Shown here piece after piece: positions 51,163 through 60,262 of a DNA stretch of 64,000 nucleotides (position 1 is the first letter of the stretch; every line of letters starts with the position of its first letter). The DNA comes from CAWDMN01 sp963803155 (GTDB lineage Bacteria; Acidobacteriota; Terriglobia; Versatilivoradales; Versatilivoraceae): the NCBI GenBank assembly GCA_963803155.1, contig CAWDMN010000085.1, positions 62,001 through 126,000 of the forward strand, read 5' to 3'. Under the pieces are notes generated by a model. The model did not search any database. It saw only the letters and a list, made by a program, of their open reading frames with translations, and was not told the origin of the DNA. The position numbers were made by a program, and so were the translations under genes.

Positions 51163-53964
51163 CTAATCTTTGAGTTCAATCAGCAAAGTGGGATCGAGCG
51201 GATATCGTCCAAATTGCTCACCATAAATGGCGAGGCCTCCCGGCAGTGAATCATCTACCTCCAGCCGGAGAGATATTTCGGTTTCCTTTAAAAGCGATTC
51301 GACAGGAAGGCGGGCCTGGATCAAATATCCATAAGAGCCGGCTTCTCGAAGATGTTTGTCGTGCGGCTGGGCAAGCCAGGAGAGAATGCCCCGGTGATCG
51401 GCGGGATCATCCGGCAAGTCAAAGATTCCAGCCGACCGGCCATTCACCCGAATCCGCACGGCGCTGGGGAATTTCACCGTGTCGGTCATGGGATATGCAT
51501 TAGGGTTGGAGCTGGGATCGAGTGTCCCTTTCCCCCGCATGAAATCCCCTTCCACTTTGGAGCCATCCGTCCGATCCTTGCCAAATAGCTGTTTGGCGGA
51601 GGCTTCCAGAATGAGCGTGGCTGATTGAATCTGGCTGGAATGCAGACCGGCGGGCCACGGCACACGATATTCAAAAAAGCCGCTGCCTGCTCCATTCACT
51701 TTTAATCCATCCAAAATCCGCCATTCTTTTTGTGACCAGCGGGAATCTCGATAGCTGGAAGGCGATATCCGGATCAACCGGAACTTTTTGCCGTCCTGCG
51801 CGAAAGTCTCATCGCGCGAAGGCTCTTTGACTTCGACTTTAAAGGTTGTAAAATTTCGATGGAGCACCACCCCCACCGGCGTCTCAAGCTGCAGGGCCAG
51901 AATGGCCAGAGCAGGTCGGGAAGGCATGGTTAATTCCAGGGGGGGCAACTCACGGGACATCCAGGGAGCGGCTTTGATCGGCTGACGGGATTCTCCATAA
52001 TGGGCAAAGCGGCCCAGATCATCCCACCCATAAAGCTGACTATGCAAAGTGAGATCGGCGGGCACTCCGTCGGTCAAGAATGAGGCATACAGCGGCACCT
52101 GCACTTTGTCTCCGACGGTCACTTTGCGGCAAAGTTCACTGCCGGTAGAGATGTAGAGAGGAGAATGAAGATCGGCGAGGGTCATCCCTGGAACCAGATC
52201 CTCCAGACCTGTGAATTTCTCACTCCGGTCGTACCGATAATAGCCATTCCACTCGTTGATCACGTCATGATGTTCGGTGTAGAGCCATCCGCCGATTTTG
52301 GGCTGACGGCGGAATTCGTTCATCATAATATGGTAGTCCCAACTCCAATCCACATCGCCCGCACTCCCTTCATATCCCCACACATTGCCGCACTCGCTGT
52401 TGAGCAGCGGTTGGGAAGCCTGCTTGCGCCCGCCAATAAAATTCCATGAGGACCCCACGAAAGTGTCACGGACCACCTGCTCGAGCTGTTCCTTCCAGGC
52501 ATAGCCGGGCAGGTAAACGTGCCAGCTGTTTAGATCCGTCTCCACGTGATCGTAATTGCAGGGAGACATGTCTTCGACAAGGCGCGTGGGGTCCATTTCT
52601 TTTGTCTGTCGGTAGAGAGAAGCCACCCACTCCTGGGTTTCAGGCAGATATTCCTTGCCGGTTCTCAATCCCCAGGTTTCATTGAAGAGGACCCAGCAAA
52701 AAATCGCCGGATGGTTGAAATCGCGCTGCAACATGCCGCGATGAGCCGTGGTTACCTCGAACTGCATCTCCTTGTCCGGCTCACCCCAACTGTTGGGGAT
52801 GTCGGCCATGATCAGCATCCCCAGTTTGTCGGCCCAATACAGCTTGCGGGGGATTTCGATTTTGACATGGACCCGCATGGTATTGAGGCCGAGGCGGCGC
52901 GAGCGCAGGATCTCATCACGCATAAATTCATCGCTGGGGAAAGTGTAAAAGCCTTCCGGATGGTAGGCCTGGTCCAGTGTCATCTGCAAATAAACGGGCT
53001 TGTCATTGAGGGCTACATAAGGAAGCTCAGTTCCCGGAAGCCTGGTGACGCCGATCTTCCGCATCCCAAAATAGGTGGAGATTACATCATTGGAATTGTC
53101 CGGTCCTGCCAGCGAAACTTCAACTTCATAGAGGAAAGGGTCCTCGAGACTCCAAAGGTGAGGGTCTTCCAAAGAGATTACAAATTCGGTTTCCTGGTTG
53201 CCTTTGGCCAGGGATTTCTTCACTTCCTGGAATAGTCCGCTTTTTGACCGGATCAGCAGTTGCGCTGGAGAGGTGAGTGCACAGTTGAATTCCGCGCTGA
53301 CCTTCACCTCTTTCCTGTCGATATCCGGAGAAAAATGGATTGTCTTGAGGTAAGCCTGTGGTCGGGCTTCCAAATAAATAGTCTGCCAGATCCCTTTGGC
53401 TGGACCATACCCTTGCTTGCCTTCCAGCTTGAACTTGTGGGGAGTGTCGTCTACGCGCAGCACCAGAGCCTGTTTCTGGCCGGGCTTCATGAAAGGAGTC
53501 AGCTCCATTTCAAAAGGAGTATATCCACCGCGGTTGCTTCCAATTTTCTCTCCATCGATCCACCCGGTGGTAAGCCAATCGCATGCGCCCACTACGAGGA
53601 AGATACGCTTCCCCTTCCAATTGCCGGGAATCTCGATGTTGCGCCGGTACCAGGCAATATCGGCTTTGTTTTGGACTCCGGAAAGCTTCGACCCCCAAGG
53701 GAAAGGGACTTGAATGAAATCAGGGAAGGAGACGGCTCCTTTTGCCCAATCCGCACTAAGCCCCGCGTCTTCTTTGTCGAAACGAAATTGCCAGGAACCA
53801 TTCAAATTGATCCAATCCGAACGTTGAAAGTCCGGACGGGGATGTTCCGGCAGTGGAATTGTCTCTGCCTGAAGAGAGAGGCAAGAAATGGCCAGAAAGA
53901 GGAATAGTCCTGAAAGTGCAGTCCATCTGCGATCAAGGTCAACTAGGCTTGAGATGAGTTTCAT
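51163..53964 (-). CDS. Secreted GH2 beta-galactosidase/beta-glucuronidase-like hydrolase
   Basis: 933 aa. Signal peptide at residues about 1-33 (TALSGLFLFLAISCLSLQAE). GH2 sugar-binding domain: RPDFQRSDWINLNGSWQFRF, FPWGSKLSG, WYRRNIEIPG, DGEKIGSNRGGYTPFE (about 45-190). The immunoglobulin-like domain is at about 200-310. The barrel has LGLNTMRVHVKIE, then FCWVLFNETWG with the acid/base Glu and QPLLNSECGNVWGYEGS with the candidate nucleophile Glu. The C-terminal third is beta-rich (about 660-930) and has no obvious match. The ATG at 53964 has GGGGAAA upstream; the frame is open to 54072. Role: exo-cleavage of beta-linked galactose, glucuronate or mannose in plant- or algal-type glycans. Confidence 0.88.
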   Translation of the reverse strand: MKLISSLVDLDRRWTALSGLFLFLAISCLSLQAETIPLPEHPRPDFQRSDWINLNGSWQFRFDKEDAGLSADWAKGAVSFPDFIQVPFPWGSKLSGVQNKADIAWYRRNIEIPGNWKGKRIFLVVGACDWLTTGWIDGEKIGSNRGGYTPFEMELTPFMKPGQKQALVLRVDDTPHKFKLEGKQGYGPAKGIWQTIYLEARPQAYLKTIHFSPDIDRKEVKVSAEFNCALTSPAQLLIRSKSGLFQEVKKSLAKGNQETEFVISLEDPHLWSLEDPFLYEVEVSLAGPDNSNDVISTYFGMRKIGVTRLPGTELPYVALNDKPVYLQMTLDQAYHPEGFYTFPSDEFMRDEILRSRRLGLNTMRVHVKIEIPRKLYWADKLGMLIMADIPNSWGEPDKEMQFEVTTAHRGMLQRDFNHPAIFCWVLFNETWGLRTGKEYLPETQEWVASLYRQTKEMDPTRLVEDMSPCNYDHVETDLNSWHVYLPGYAWKEQLEQVVRDTFVGSSWNFIGGRKQASQPLLNSECGNVWGYEGSAGDVDWSWDYHIMMNEFRRQPKIGGWLYTEHHDVINEWNGYYRYDRSEKFTGLEDLVPGMTLADLHSPLYISTGSELCRKVTVGDKVQVPLYASFLTDGVPADLTLHSQLYGWDDLGRFAHYGESRQPIKAAPWMSRELPPLELTMPSRPALAILALQLETPVGVVLHRNFTTFKVEVKEPSRDETFAQDGKKFRLIRISPSSYRDSRWSQKEWRILDGLKVNGAGSGFFEYRVPWPAGLHSSQIQSATLILEASAKQLFGKDRTDGSKVEGDFMRGKGTLDPSSNPNAYPMTDTVKFPSAVRIRVNGRSAGIFDLPDDPADHRGILSWLAQPHDKHLREAGSYGYLIQARLPVESLLKETEISLRLEVDDSLPGGLAIYGEQFGRYPLDPTLLIELKD

Positions 53965-54532
53965 GGTTATTTCCCCGGATGAAAGAGAATGTGAAAATAA
54001 GACAAACCAATATGGGCTCCTGTTTTTATCTTCCGGCCCCTGGGGGTCTAAGGGCCGATGAGTCTTCGCCACACAGGTTCACGCGGTGTGATGAACGGAC
54101 TAAGGAGGAGTAAAACTGCGTCTTATCGATCGGGTTACCGCTCAGATCCTCGTGTATATGTCAGCCACGGGGAGTCCGCCTTAAGCGAAAACCGTGGAAT
54201 TTTGGCGAACTGGCCAGGCTTCACACCTCATAAATGCAGTCATCGCGGCTGCCACGAGGAGGGGTGCTGAGTAGTTGCCAGGGCTCCAAAAAGTGATTGC
54301 AAATCGAGTGACGGATCTGCATCACTCGGATCATCGAGGCAAAAAGAATACAACGGAATGGTGGATCGTGGCACTTTTTTATTGGAGACACGGAGGCGAC
54401 TGAACGAAGCACCCCTATCCTTTCCCCCCGCGCGGGGCTGAGATTTTACCCACATTTTTTTGACACCCCTAGCAATGCCCCTAGGCTGGCGTTTCGCCTT
54501 TTGGCGCACTTTCAGCCTGCCCATAGAATCTT

Positions 54533-54584
54533 CAGCACGAGCGAATCCGCCGTTCCGCCATAGCGGACGGATTCGCTCGTGCTG
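54533..54584. repeat. Perfect 17-bp stem with inner hairpin
   Basis: CAGCACGAGCGAATCCG at the left and CGGATTCGCTCGTGCTG at the right are exact complements. The loop contains a second hairpin (CCGC-CATA-GCGG). Followed by GGGGAAAAAA. It is 52 bases in all. Confidence 0.8.
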
Positions 54585-54605
54585 GGGGAAAAAATGAATA
54601 AGGTT

Positions 54606-54650
54606 CCAGGGGTTCGGACCGTGGCATCGTGCCACTGTCCGAACCCCTGG
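54606..54650. repeat. Perfect 14-bp stem with inner hairpin
   Basis: CCAGGGGTTCGGAC and GTCCGAACCCCTGG pair exactly. The loop has GTGGCA-TCG-TGCCAC, so two nested stems exist. The loop TCG is shared with the hairpin at 54690. Confidence 0.8.
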
Positions 54651-54662
54651 CTAATTTCTTGC

Positions 54663-54683
54663 GACCCCTGCCGGGGTCTTTTG
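54663..54683 (+). terminator. Terminator-like hairpin GACCCC-GGGGTC with T run
   Basis: GACCCC, a TGCC loop and GGGGTC, followed by TTTT. The stem is short (6 pairs) but G+C rich, and the T run makes it intrinsic-terminator-like on the plus strand. Confidence 0.5.
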
Positions 54684-54689
54684 GTGGAA

Positions 54690-54717
54690 GCGTGGTCATC
54701 GTGACCACGCGCTTTTT
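54690..54717 (+). terminator. Terminator-like hairpin GCGTGGTCA-TCG-TGACCACGC with T5 run
   Basis: A perfect 9-bp stem with a TCG loop, followed by GCTTTTT. Transcription entering htpG from upstream would have to pass it and the preceding hairpin, so htpG is either isolated by these or controlled through them. Confidence 0.6.
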
Positions 54718-54898
54718 GCCTTTAATTCCCCGTGTCAAAATTCTGTGGGTAAAACTCAGCCGCGCTCGGAGATTAAGCCTATCCTGTCGCACTTTGGATT
54801 ACACCTTTGCGGAGCAATGGACTGGAGCTAAATCGGACTGCCATGGTATATTGAATCCCGTTCAGAATTTGATTATCTGTTTGAACAGGAGGAAGAAT

Positions 54899-56848
54899 AT
54901 GAATGCCCAGCCGGAGCGACATGAATTTCAAGCCGAGGTGAAACAGCTTCTGGACCTCATGATTCATTCGCTGTATTCCAACAAAGACATTTTTCTCAGA
55001 GAATTGGTCTCCAATAGTTCCGATGCCTTGGACCGTTTGAGATTTGAAGCTCTGACCCGTCCGGAGGTCTTGCCGGAGAAGGAACTGCAAATTTTTCTGG
55101 AAGCGGATTCCAAGAAACGGATCCTCGCCGTGCATGACAACGGGATTGGCATGAGCCGGGATGAAGTGATCGAAAATATCGGAACCATCGCCCGATCAGG
55201 GACGATGGAATTCCTAAAGCTGGCCAAGAACCGGCAAGGGCAGGGATTGCCGCCGGACCTGATTGGGCAGTTCGGCGTGGGATTTTATTCCACCTTCATG
55301 GTGGCGGAAAAAATAGTGTTGTTGACCCGCAAAGCCGGTGAAGACAAGGCTACGCGCTGGGAATCCACCGGAGAAGGTGGATATCAATTGGAAGAGGATA
55401 GCCGCCCGGAAGCGGGAACCAGCGTTTACGTCCATTTGAAACCGGAAGATCAGGAAGACGGGATTAAGGACTATACCGCGGAATGGACCCTGCGATCGAT
55501 TATCGGCAAGTACTCTAATTTTGTCTCTTACCCCATCAAGCTAAAGGTGGAGCGAAAAGAGGTGGAAAGGGACGAAAAGGGCAAACCCAAGGAGGGGGCG
55601 GCGGAAAAGACGGTAGTCAAGGAAGAGACGCTCAACTCCATGAAGGCCATCTGGACTCGCCCCCGGCAGGAGGTCAGTGAGGAGGAGTACCAGGAGTTCT
55701 ACAAGCACATTTCCCACGATTGGAACAAGCCGCTGGAAATCATTACGGCTAAGCTGGAGGGGAACTTTGAGGCTCAGGCGCTCCTCTTCATTCCCTCCAA
55801 GTCCCCGATGGATGTGATGTTCCGCGGGACCGGCCATCACGGCATCCACTTGTATGTCAACCGGATCTTTATCATGGATGACTGCAAGGAATTGATGCCG
55901 GAGTACCTGCGCTTTGTCCAAGGAGTGGTGGATTCCGAAAGTCTCTCCCTGAATGTCTCCCGCGAAATCCTGCAGCAGGACCGGCAAATCAAGGCCATCC
56001 GAAATTTCCTGGTCAAAAAAGTTCTCGATACTCTGAAAGAGATGCAGGAGAAACAGAACGAGAATTATCTGACTTTCTGGAAGGAATTTGGCCCAGTTTT
56101 AAAACAAGGGTTGCTTGACTGGCAGGAGAGCAAGGAGAAGATCCTGCCTTTGGTTTTGTGCCAATCCAGCCAGCACGAGTCGAATTTGACCTCGCTGAAG
56201 GATTACTTGAGCCGCATGAAAGAGGGTCAGGAAGCCATTTACTTCATGACCGGCTCCTCTCGCGAAGCCGTGGCCCAGTCTCCTCACTTGGAAGCTTTCC
56301 GAGATAAGGGTTACGAAGTGCTTTATTTGACGGATCCAGTGGATGAAATCTGGGTTCAAAGCGTAGGCGAATATGAAGGGAAAAAGTGGATGTCCGCCGG
56401 CAAAGGCGAGGTGGATTTAGGTTCGGAGGAAGAAAAGAAAAAAGCTGAAGAGAGCCGCAAAGAAAAGGAGACGGCTTGCAAAGGATTAATCGAGGCCTTG
56501 AAAGCCCATTTGGATGAGGAAATCAAAGAAGTAAGGCTTTCTTCCCGCCTGATTTCTTCCCCAGTCTGCCTGGTGGGTGAGCCGCACGATTTGAGCCCGC
56601 AGATGGAATTGCTTATGAAGCAGATGGGACAGCCAATTCAAAAGACCAAGCGGATTTTGGAATTGAATCCAAAGCATCCTCTTCTGGACAAACTCCAGGC
56701 GATTTTTGAAAAAGATCCCGCTGCTCCTCAGCTAAAGGATTATGCCTGGCTGCTCTATGGCCAAGCGCTTCTGGCTGAAGGGAGCCCGCTGCCTGATCCC
56801 GCCAGGTACAGCAAGTTGGTGGCGGAATTGATGGTGAAAGCCATTTGA
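54899..56848 (+). CDS. htpG: Molecular chaperone HtpG (bacterial Hsp90)
   Basis: 649 aa cytoplasmic ATP-driven chaperone. The GHKL ATPase domain has EFQAEVKQLLDLMIHSLYSN, LRELVSNSSDALDRLRFEAL, HDNGIGM and GQFGVGFYSTFMVAEK. The middle domain has LFIPSKSPMDVM and LYVNRIFIMDD with VDSESLSLNVSREILQQDRQ (catalytic Arg region). The C-terminal dimerisation domain ends in LVAELMVKAI. A charged linker (EEEKKKAEESRKEKE) is near 590. The true ATG at 54899 has GGAGGAA 4 bases upstream; the frame extends 90 codons further back through repeat DNA, which is not coding. A single gene. Confidence 0.97.
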   Translation: MNAQPERHEFQAEVKQLLDLMIHSLYSNKDIFLRELVSNSSDALDRLRFEALTRPEVLPEKELQIFLEADSKKRILAVHDNGIGMSRDEVIENIGTIARSGTMEFLKLAKNRQGQGLPPDLIGQFGVGFYSTFMVAEKIVLLTRKAGEDKATRWESTGEGGYQLEEDSRPEAGTSVYVHLKPEDQEDGIKDYTAEWTLRSIIGKYSNFVSYPIKLKVERKEVERDEKGKPKEGAAEKTVVKEETLNSMKAIWTRPRQEVSEEEYQEFYKHISHDWNKPLEIITAKLEGNFEAQALLFIPSKSPMDVMFRGTGHHGIHLYVNRIFIMDDCKELMPEYLRFVQGVVDSESLSLNVSREILQQDRQIKAIRNFLVKKVLDTLKEMQEKQNENYLTFWKEFGPVLKQGLLDWQESKEKILPLVLCQSSQHESNLTSLKDYLSRMKEGQEAIYFMTGSSREAVAQSPHLEAFRDKGYEVLYLTDPVDEIWVQSVGEYEGKKWMSAGKGEVDLGSEEEKKKAEESRKEKETACKGLIEALKAHLDEEIKEVRLSSRLISSPVCLVGEPHDLSPQMELLMKQMGQPIQKTKRILELNPKHPLLDKLQAIFEKDPAAPQLKDYAWLLYGQALLAEGSPLPDPARYSKLVAELMVKAI

Positions 56849-57155
56849 GTTGCTGGGTATCAGGCGTCTCGTGTCGGGCATCCCACCCCAGAAAATAAAA
56901 ATTGGGCAAAGGTGGAGCGGGCACTCTGTGCACGCTGGCTGAGCAGGCGAGGCTGGCCAAGCGACGCGCGAAGGATCGCGCGTCCCACCTTATTTTCATC
57001 CTCTTGTTGTGCCAGCCACGCTGGCATGGGCGGCTCCATAGAAAATCCCCCTTCAAAGGGGGAATAAATTTTCATCCTCTTGTTGTGCCGTCAAACTGGC
57101 AGGGGAGGCTCCTCAGAAAAGAGCCAGCAGCGGGGATTTAATCGGCCGCTGTTTC
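56849..57155. repeat. Tandem copies of a dispersed repeat after htpG
   Basis: Two copies of ATTTTCATCCTCTTGTTGTG, near 56993 and 57070, each followed by a CCAG...CTGGCA hairpin and GAGGCTCCTCAGAAAA-type end. The reverse complement of the same sequence is at 39581-39629. The segment 56915-56980 has GCGCGCGAAGGATCGCGCG hairpins. No gene. Confidence 0.55.
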
Positions 57156-58527
57156 TCAATGCTTCCAGATGTGTTCGATCTCTTCCAGTGTTTTCCCCTT
57201 GGTTTCCGGGGTCACCTTCCAGACAAAAATCACGGTAATCATGCACATCGAAGAATAGACCCAAAAGGCGCGTGACACGCCGATCGTCTGCACCAGCGTC
57301 AAAAAAGTAAAAGTCAAAAGCACGCAGGCACACCAAAGACTCACCGTGGCGATGGACATGGCGCGGCCGCGAATGCGCGTGGGGAATATCTCAGATATGA
57401 GCACCCAGACTCCAGGCCCCATCCCGACGCCAAAAGAGAGCACGCAGACAAAGATGCTTCCCAAAATGGCATAGATCGGCGGTGGTTGGAAGAGGAAGCA
57501 AAGCCCCAGCAGTCCGTGCGAAATGGCCATGCCTGGCTGCCGAGAGCATCAGCAGCGGCCGGCGTCCCAGCTTGTCGATGGTGTATATGGCTACGATGGT
57601 GGTGAGCACATTGATGACCCCCACGATCACATTCAATCCCACGGCTGAAGAATCGGTTTGGCCTCCCATATAGTCCTTGAAAATTTTCGATCCATAAAAC
57701 AAGACCGTGTTGATCCCCGTGACTTGCTGCAAAATCGCCATGACTACGGCAATGATGAGGGGTCGGCGGAATCCGGGTTTTAGGAGTTCCGCCAGAGTTC
57801 CACTTTCATCGGCAATGGTTTCCTTGATCTGACGGAGTTCCACTTCGGCCCTGGAACGCCCATTGACCCTGGACAGAACATACAACGCATCGCCTTCCCT
57901 CCCGCACTCGGTCAGCCAGCGGGGGCTTTCGGGAACGAAAAACAAGGCAATGAAAAGAAGAAGCGAAGGAATGGCCGCCGTGGCAAACATCCAACGCCAG
58001 CCGGTTTCGGGGGAAAAGGAGAGCAGGTAGTTGACCAAGTAAGAGAGCAGGATCCCGCTGACGATAGCCATCTGGTTCAACGACACCAGCCGCCCTCGAA
58101 TATTGGGGGGAGAAATTTCAGCAATGTATAACGGAGCCAGCAGTGATGCGGAGCCCACGGCAATTCCACCCAACAGACGTGCGATAACAAATTCCGTCAG
58201 ATTGGTTGGAATAGCGGCGCCGATAGCCGAGATCCCAAAAAGGAGGGCCGAGAATCCCAGAATGTATTTGCGTCCGAACCGGTCGCTCAAGGGACCGGCA
58301 ATGATGGCGCCAAATACGCATCCCACCAGCAGACTGCTGGTGGCAAATTCCGTTTGCAGCGGCGTAGTCAGATTGAAATATTTTTCCAGGAAAATCATTG
58401 CCCCGTTGATGACGGCAATATCGAACCCGAAGAGCAGGCCTGATATCGCGGCCACCAGCGAGGCGAGGTAGACGTATACAGTGCTCCCTTTTTCATGGAG
58501 GGTGGCCGAAGCCATGACTTGAACCAT
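57156..58527 (-). pseudogene. Sugar porter MFS transporter, frameshifted
   Basis: The product is a twelve-helix sugar:H+ symporter family protein. The first frame gives AISGLLFGFDIAVINGAMIF, GPLSDRFGRKYILGFSALLF, FVPESPRWLTECGR (the PESPR motif), QQVTGINTVLFYGSKIF and DKLGRRPLLMLSA. The second, in another frame, gives MAISHGLLGLCFLF, GPGVWVLISEIFPTRIRGRA and PETKGKTLEEIE, the classical end. The break is near 57530-57545 (GCAGCCAGGCATGG). Removing one A restores LSAAGMAISHG, close to the usual family sequence. It is a real pseudogene or a sequencing error. AAAGGA precedes the ATG at 58527 by 6 bases. Confidence 0.82.
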
Positions 58528-58859
58528 AATCGTCCTTTGGAAAAAATGAAATTAAAGAATCACTTCTACGGCAGGATCAGAATCGAACAAAGGCCGCATT
58601 GTATCAGCCGGATTCCGCGAGGAGCAATCCTTTTATGGAGAAGGGGGGCGATTAAAAGTGGGAGAGAATTCAAGCCGCGGATGGCATAAAGTGGGAGGCG
58701 CGGCGACCTCGGTGTCGTGCAGGGACGCGACTGGGGCAGAGGCTTTTCCGGGGGAGGGGAGACATCCCCTTGGCGGGGAGTGGGTGGCGCGTCATTTCAT
58801 CCCGACATACACCCTGCTTCCATGTGGGAAAAGGGTCTGGATCGAATCAGGATCTCTTT
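58528..58859. other. Intergenic gap, nothing recognised
   Basis: 330 bases between two minus-strand genes. G-rich stretches (GGGGGAGGGGAG near 58750) but no repeat family seen elsewhere, no RNA gene and no reading frame with a start signal. The promoter of the sugar porter gene probably lies near 58540-58600 on the minus strand. Confidence 0.4.
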
Positions 58860-60149
58860 CTATTCTTCGAAAACCCGCAAAACATCGGAAGCTTTGATGA
58901 CGCCGACAATTTTGCCGCCATTTTGAGTGACCACCAGGAAGTTTTTGTTCCCTCCCAGCATCTTTTGAATTGCCTCTGAAACCGAAGTCGAGGCATCCAC
59001 GGTCATGATGCCGGTTTCCATGATTTCGCCCACGCGCCGGCTGAGCCGGGCGGCAATGGGAAGTGAAGCCAGGTGCGCTTCCGCGGCCTGGAAATTTAAA
59101 AAGCGATGGTTGATATAGGAAAAAAACTCGGTCGTGGTGGTCTTGATTTTCCACATGCCCATCGGCATGATCGGCTTGCGCTCGATAAAGGCCAGATAAC
59201 AGTCCAGCAGACTCTGCTTGGTCTTCTTGTCGATGGAAAGCAGATACCGCAACGAACTGTCGGGGATAATATCGACTTTCTTTTCGGGAATCGTGCTGAG
59301 GTAGATGAGCTTGTGGAGATCATCCATGCTGGTGTTCAAATCTTTGTATCTCTCGCCGATTTGCCTTGCCAACTCATTATCCTGATCCGAATATCGGGGC
59401 GCGAATTTTTCCAAGGTATCGATGGCATCGGCCAGGAATACTCCAAGAGCGACATCCCGGTTGAAAAGCAGGCCCGCCGAAACGATGGCGGCATCATCCG
59501 ATTGGCCGGGACCCACCCGGTCGCGGATATAAAAATAGCGGACCTGTTCGGATTCCTGGTTGTCGCATTTTTCGGCGGGGACAATCATTCCGGCGCGCTC
59601 GTACTCTTCGATCAACTCGGAATGAGCCTCGTGAGCCAACTTTTCGCCGTCCAGGTTGAGCGCTTTCGCAATCCTGAGGTCCACGAAATGACAGCGCCCG
59701 CCCCCAATTTTGATGTTGTACTCGCGCTCCACGTCGTGGCGGATTTCGCTGTCGTCCCGCAATCCTCCCAGGTACAATCCTTTTAAAATGGATTCCGGAT
59801 TGACCACCAGGCCTTTCAAGCGGCCAGCTCGCAGGAACGGTTCGCCTTCGGAGTTCAGCAGACGGATCGGCCCCTTGCCATGAATCGCCTCTTCCACATA
59901 AAACTTTATCTCATCGATCAGCGATTGACGGAAAGACTTGACCTCTTCCGGATTTAAATGAATTGCGGTGACGATGTCGGAAATTGTCAAGTTGACGAAG
60001 CGCCTTTTGTGAAACATGCCGCCGCCATTATGGGCGTGGCCTTCGATCGATTGCATCAGCAAGACATCTTCGGATTCCTTGGCCACATCGAGTTCGGTGG
60101 TCTTGGAGAGCTGTTCAAAATCCTGACGAATAACCTCTTCAAGTTCCAT
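58860..60149 (-). CDS. CBS-domain protein of unknown function
   Basis: 429 aa soluble protein. Residues about 370-428 form a single CBS motif (VGEIMETGIMTVDASTSVSEAIQKM then FLVVTQNGGKIVGVIKASDV), which binds adenine nucleotides when paired. Residues 1-360 are not recognised, but have conserved-looking segments: RRFVNLTISDIVTAIHLNPEE, KGPIRLLNSEGEPFLRAGRL, GGGRCHFVDLRIAKALNLDG, and a helical end (MDDLHKLIYLSTIPEKKVDIIP). This N-terminal part has no membrane helix or signal peptide. It precedes rlmN by 113 bases in the same orientation. I propose an energy-sensing regulator, but this is a guess. No ribosome binding site problem was seen. Confidence 0.75.
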   Translation of the reverse strand: MELEEVIRQDFEQLSKTTELDVAKESEDVLLMQSIEGHAHNGGGMFHKRRFVNLTISDIVTAIHLNPEEVKSFRQSLIDEIKFYVEEAIHGKGPIRLLNSEGEPFLRAGRLKGLVVNPESILKGLYLGGLRDDSEIRHDVEREYNIKIGGGRCHFVDLRIAKALNLDGEKLAHEAHSELIEEYERAGMIVPAEKCDNQESEQVRYFYIRDRVGPGQSDDAAIVSAGLLFNRDVALGVFLADAIDTLEKFAPRYSDQDNELARQIGERYKDLNTSMDDLHKLIYLSTIPEKKVDIIPDSSLRYLLSIDKKTKQSLLDCYLAFIERKPIMPMGMWKIKTTTTEFFSYINHRFLNFQAAEAHLASLPIAARLSRRVGEIMETGIMTVDASTSVSEAIQKMLGGNKNFLVVTQNGGKIVGVIKASDVLRVFEE

Positions 60150-60262
60150 GTCGTTGATCTCAAATTTTAGATTTTAAATTCCAAATTGCAGAGTATTAAG
60201 ATTAATAGATCCCAATTAAAAAAGAAGTTCAAAGCGGTCGATTCAAAATCAGCGTCCACAAT

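Larger units (their letters stand above)
53965..54898. other. Long hairpin-rich region before htpG
   Basis: 930 bases without a gene. Hairpins lie at 54533-54584, 54606-54650, 54663-54678 and 54690-54710, listed separately. A MITE right end (GTCGCACTTTGGATTACACC) is at 54787-54806. GCGGGG/CCCCGC-type palindromes and GTCCGCCTTAAGCG-like fragments near 54430 and 54170 belong to the same repeat world. Ribosome binding site GGAGGAA (54889-54895) is the only clear start signal for htpG. Confidence 0.6.

Noticed and set aside
54629..54898. N-terminal extension of HtpG
   Set aside because: The extra 90 residues are translated repeat DNA including hairpins; GGAGGAA and the conserved start lie at 54899.
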